The translations under genes and the position numbers were made by a program. From an uncultured Alphaproteobacteria bacterium (GTDB lineage: Bacteria > Pseudomonadota > Alphaproteobacteria > CAAHEQ01 > UBA3637), in assembly GCA_937935995.1 (NCBI GenBank), contig CALGXF010000054.1, forward strand, positions 1 through 8,141: a stretch of 8,141 bases of DNA, in the 5' to 3' direction. Shown in pieces: positions 5,419-8,141 of the stretch; within the stretch, counting starts at the first letter, position 1, and every line of letters starts with the position of its first letter. The notes beneath the pieces were generated by a model, which saw nothing but the letters and a program-made list of their open reading frames with translations, made no database searches and was not told the DNA's origin.

Positions 5419-8061
5419 ATGGACAATCAGCAAAATATGGGTTTGGAAGAAGCCGAAAAAATCGTTGACGATTTGGTGGAAAAGGCTAAAAAAGCCCAAA
5501 AAATTTACGCAACATACACGCAAGAACAAGTTGATCGAATTTTTCAGGCGGCTGCTAAAGCGGCGTCAGCTGCACGGATTCCGTTGTCCAAAATGGCCGT
5601 AGAAGAAACCGGCATGGGCATTGTCGAAGACAAAGTGATTAAAAATCATTTTGCGGCCGAATATATTTACAACAGTTATAAAGACACCAAAACCTGCGGC
5701 GTGATTTGTGACGACGAATCCGAAGGTTATCGCCAAATTGCGGAACCTATCGGCATTATTGCCGGGATTATTCCAACGACAAATCCGACTTCAACGGCGA
5801 TTTTTAAATCTTTGTTGGCGTTAAAAACACGGAATGCAATTATTTTTGCACCGCATCCGCGGGCGAAGAAATGCACGAATTATGCGGCGAAAATCGTATT
5901 GGATGCTGCGGTGGCTGCCGGAGCGCCCGAAGGCATTATTTCGTGGGTAGATAATCCGACTCCGGATTTGACCGGTTATTTGATGAAGCATAAAAACATT
6001 GCGTTGATTTTGGCGACCGGCGGGCCGGGGATGGTGAAAGCAGCTTACAGTTCCGGAAATCCAGCTATCGGTGTTGGCGCGGGGAATACACCGGTTGTCA
6101 TTGACACAACAGCGAATATGAAAATGGCTGTGTCGTCTGTGATTATGAGTAAAACATTTGATAACGGGATGATTTGTGCCTCCGAACAGGCTGTCATTGT
6201 TGAAGAACCGGTATATGAAGCGGCTCGAGCTGAATTCATTAAACGGGGCTGTCATTTTGTGACGGATAAAGAAAAACAGTTGTTGAAAAAAGTTTTATTT
6301 AAAGACGGCAAACTGAACAATCAGATTGTGGGACAATCGGCGGCTCGGATTGCTGAATTGGCCGGTTTCGAAGTCGATCCGAAAACAAAAGTGTTGATTG
6401 CCGAAACGACTTCGGTCGATATTTCCAATCCGTTTGCTCATGAAAAGTTGTCGCCGGTTTTGGCTTTTTACAAAGCAAAAACTTATGAACAAGCGGTGGA
6501 AATGGCACAAAAGCTGATTGAACTCGGCGGAGCGGGACATACGTCCGTTTTATATACGAATGAATTGAACGAAGACCATATTCAATTGTTCCAAAAAACA
6601 TTGACGACCGGTCGGACATTAATCAACATGCCGGCTGCGCAAGGGGCAATCGGGGATGTCTATAACTTTAAATTGCCGCCGTCGTTAACATTGGGATGCG
6701 GTTCTTGGGGCGGTAACTCCGTCAGCGAAAACATAGGGGTGAAACATTTAATGAACACGAAAACAGTTGCGGAACGCCGCGAAAATATGTTGTGGTTTAA
6801 AGTGCCTCCGAAGATTTACTTTAAACCCGGGTGTGTGACACAAGCGTTGGCTGAATTAAAAGGACGCAAAAAGGCTTTCCTTGTAACGGATAAAACGATG
6901 GAAACCATCGGGCATGTGGCTCGGCTTGAAAAAATCTTGGAAGATTTGGATATTCAAGTGCAGGTTTACAGCAATGTCCGCCCGGATCCGGATTTGTCCA
7001 ACGTACACGAAGCGCTGGATATGGTTAAAAACTTCCAACCGGATGTGTTTATTTCTTTAGGCGGCGGGTCGCCGATGGATGCGGCTAAAATTATTTGGCT
7101 GATGTATGAACAACCGGAATTGAAATTCGATGATATCGCTATGCGATTCATGGACATTCGTAAGCGGATTTGCACATTCCCCAAATTGGGAAACAAAGCA
7201 ATTATGGTGGCTATTCCGACGACCTCCGGAACGGGATCCGAAGTGACTCCGTTTACAGTTATTACGGATGATGCAACGGGACAGAAATTCCCGATTACGG
7301 ATTATGCTTTGACGCCGGATATGGCTATTATTGATCCGGATTTTGTGATGTCGATGCCCAAAGGATTAACGGCTTATTCCGGGTTGGATGTCTTAACGCA
7401 CGGGATTGAATCGTATACATCTGTTTTTGCAACAAACTTAACGGACGGCAGCGCGTGCGAAGCAATTCGGTTGGTTTACAAATATTTGCAACGGTCTTAT
7501 CATGAAGGTGCAAATGACCCGATTGCCCGCGAAAAAATGCACTATGCCGCGACATTGGCCGGTATGGCATTTGCGAATGCATTCTTGGGTGTTTGCCACT
7601 CGATGGCACACAAAGTCGGTGCGATGTATCATGTCGCGCACGGGTTGGCTAATGCGATTTTGTTGCCTTACGTCATTGAATTTAACGCGACGGATAATCC
7701 TGTCAAACAAGGGTTAATGCCACAGTACAAATACCCGTTTGTAAAAGGACGTTACGGGCGATTGGCGGATTTCCTGCGGTTAGCAGATGATTGCCCGGAT
7801 GATATTGACGAAAAAGTACGCCGGTTGATTGCTTCTATCCAAGAGATGAAAAAAGACATGAATGTTCCGATGTCCTTTAAAGAAGTTGGCATTGATGAAA
7901 AAGAATTCTTTGCTCGATTGGATGAACTGTCGGAAGAAGCTTTTGATGATCAATGCACGGGCGGTAATGCGCGTTACCCGCTCATTTCGGAAATTAAAGA
8001 AATGTATCGTAAAGCGTATTACGGCGAACCGGTCGGTGTCCTGACCAAAAAGAAAAAATAA
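5419..8061 (+). CDS. adhE: AdhE, bifunctional acetaldehyde-CoA/alcohol dehydrogenase
   Basis: Cytosolic fermentation enzyme that reduces acetyl-CoA to acetaldehyde and then to ethanol, regenerating two NAD+; family members assemble into helical spirosomes. From the ATG at 5419 the product is 880 residues, close to E. coli AdhE (891). The N-terminal aldehyde dehydrogenase half has GAGNTP (220-225) and the catalytic Cys253 in NGMICASEQ. A short linker follows near 440-460. The C-terminal half is an iron-dependent alcohol dehydrogenase with the nucleotide-binding GGGSPMDAAK (548-557), PTTSGTGSE (600-608) and all four metal ligands: Asp657, His661, His727 and His741. Their spacing matches the E. 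coli ligands exactly, offset by four. A frame extension to TTG at 5395 is rejected because the ribosome-binding site lies inside it. No frameshift or key-residue loss is seen, so both activities are expected. It is monocistronic, with its own promoter and terminator. Confidence 0.97.
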   Translation: MDNQQNMGLEEAEKIVDDLVEKAKKAQKIYATYTQEQVDRIFQAAAKAASAARIPLSKMAVEETGMGIVEDKVIKNHFAAEYIYNSYKDTKTCGVICDDESEGYRQIAEPIGIIAGIIPTTNPTSTAIFKSLLALKTRNAIIFAPHPRAKKCTNYAAKIVLDAAVAAGAPEGIISWVDNPTPDLTGYLMKHKNIALILATGGPGMVKAAYSSGNPAIGVGAGNTPVVIDTTANMKMAVSSVIMSKTFDNGMICASEQAVIVEEPVYEAARAEFIKRGCHFVTDKEKQLLKKVLFKDGKLNNQIVGQSAARIAELAGFEVDPKTKVLIAETTSVDISNPFAHEKLSPVLAFYKAKTYEQAVEMAQKLIELGGAGHTSVLYTNELNEDHIQLFQKTLTTGRTLINMPAAQGAIGDVYNFKLPPSLTLGCGSWGGNSVSENIGVKHLMNTKTVAERRENMLWFKVPPKIYFKPGCVTQALAELKGRKKAFLVTDKTMETIGHVARLEKILEDLDIQVQVYSNVRPDPDLSNVHEALDMVKNFQPDVFISLGGGSPMDAAKIIWLMYEQPELKFDDIAMRFMDIRKRICTFPKLGNKAIMVAIPTTSGTGSEVTPFTVITDDATGQKFPITDYALTPDMAIIDPDFVMSMPKGLTAYSGLDVLTHGIESYTSVFATNLTDGSACEAIRLVYKYLQRSYHEGANDPIAREKMHYAATLAGMAFANAFLGVCHSMAHKVGAMYHVAHGLANAILLPYVIEFNATDNPVKQGLMPQYKYPFVKGRYGRLADFLRLADDCPDDIDEKVRRLIASIQEMKKDMNVPMSFKEVGIDEKEFFARLDELSEEAFDDQCTGGNARYPLISEIKEMYRKAYYGEPVGVLTKKKK

Positions 8062-8068
8062 AGAAAAG

Positions 8069-8093
8069 CCGCCCTGTTTAGGGCGGTTTTTTT
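8069..8093 (+). terminator. Rho-independent terminator of adhE
   Basis: CCGCCCT (8069-8075) and AGGGCGG (8080-8086) form a 7-bp stem with loop GTTT, followed by seven T (8087-8093). The stem begins seven bases after the adhE stop codon. Confidence 0.92.
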
Positions 8094-8119
8094 ATGGTTT
8101 TTGGGCGCACATTTTTTTC

Positions 8120-8141
8120 TTGACAGATGTTGGGGGGGGGG
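8120..8141 (+). promoter_or_regulatory. Partial candidate promoter: consensus -35 followed by poly-G
   Basis: TTGACA (8120-8125) is a full-consensus -35. It is followed by GATGTT and then at least ten G (8132-8141), where the window ends. With a 17-base spacer the -10 would begin at about 8143, so the G run would fill most of the spacer. The -10 and the gene it would serve are outside the window. Confidence 0.4.

Overview
The window looks like a chromosomal piece of a Gram-negative bacterium of moderate-to-low GC. It encodes an outer-membrane lipid-transport lipoprotein (MlaA), its periplasmic partner (MlaC) and another exported protein with a Sec signal. The tight mlaA-mlaC pair, the secreted protein with a C-terminal MTPEE-type domain and the ankyrin protein fit an uncultured, host-associated alphaproteobacterium. 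A full-length AdhE points to fermentative, oxygen-poor life. The taxonomy is inference from gene content only.

Layout. Bases 1-320 form a GC-rich block with a strong perfect palindrome and no gene I can defend. A run of 13 G follows, then a minus-strand promoter and ribosome-binding site pointing back into the block. Bases 426-2497 are a minus-strand operon: LOG-family phosphoribohydrolase, mlaA, mlaC, then a clear terminator. A short AT-rich divergent region (2498-2594) leads into a plus-strand gene for a secreted protein of unknown function (2595-3830), which is followed by two terminators in tandem. A run of 11 G lies in what looks like the promoter spacer of the next gene, an ankyrin-repeat protein (4065-5198). 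After another strong terminator comes a good sigma70-type promoter and adhE (5419-8061) with its own terminator. The window ends in TTGACA, six bases and a run of at least 10 G.

Working together. mlaA and mlaC belong to retrograde phospholipid transport between the outer and inner membranes; the inner-membrane parts (MlaFED) are not here. The LOG enzyme is co-directional but not obviously linked in function. AdhE regenerates NAD+ by reducing acetyl-CoA to ethanol and stands as its own unit.

The most interesting pattern is the set of three intergenic G tracts (13, 11 and at least 10). Each lies near a terminator and promoter-like elements, and two sit where a promoter spacer should be. This resembles slipped-strand, phase-variable promoters. 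A sequencing or assembly artefact is a real alternative, because poly-G runs are a known product of two-colour sequencing chemistry and the window ends inside one.
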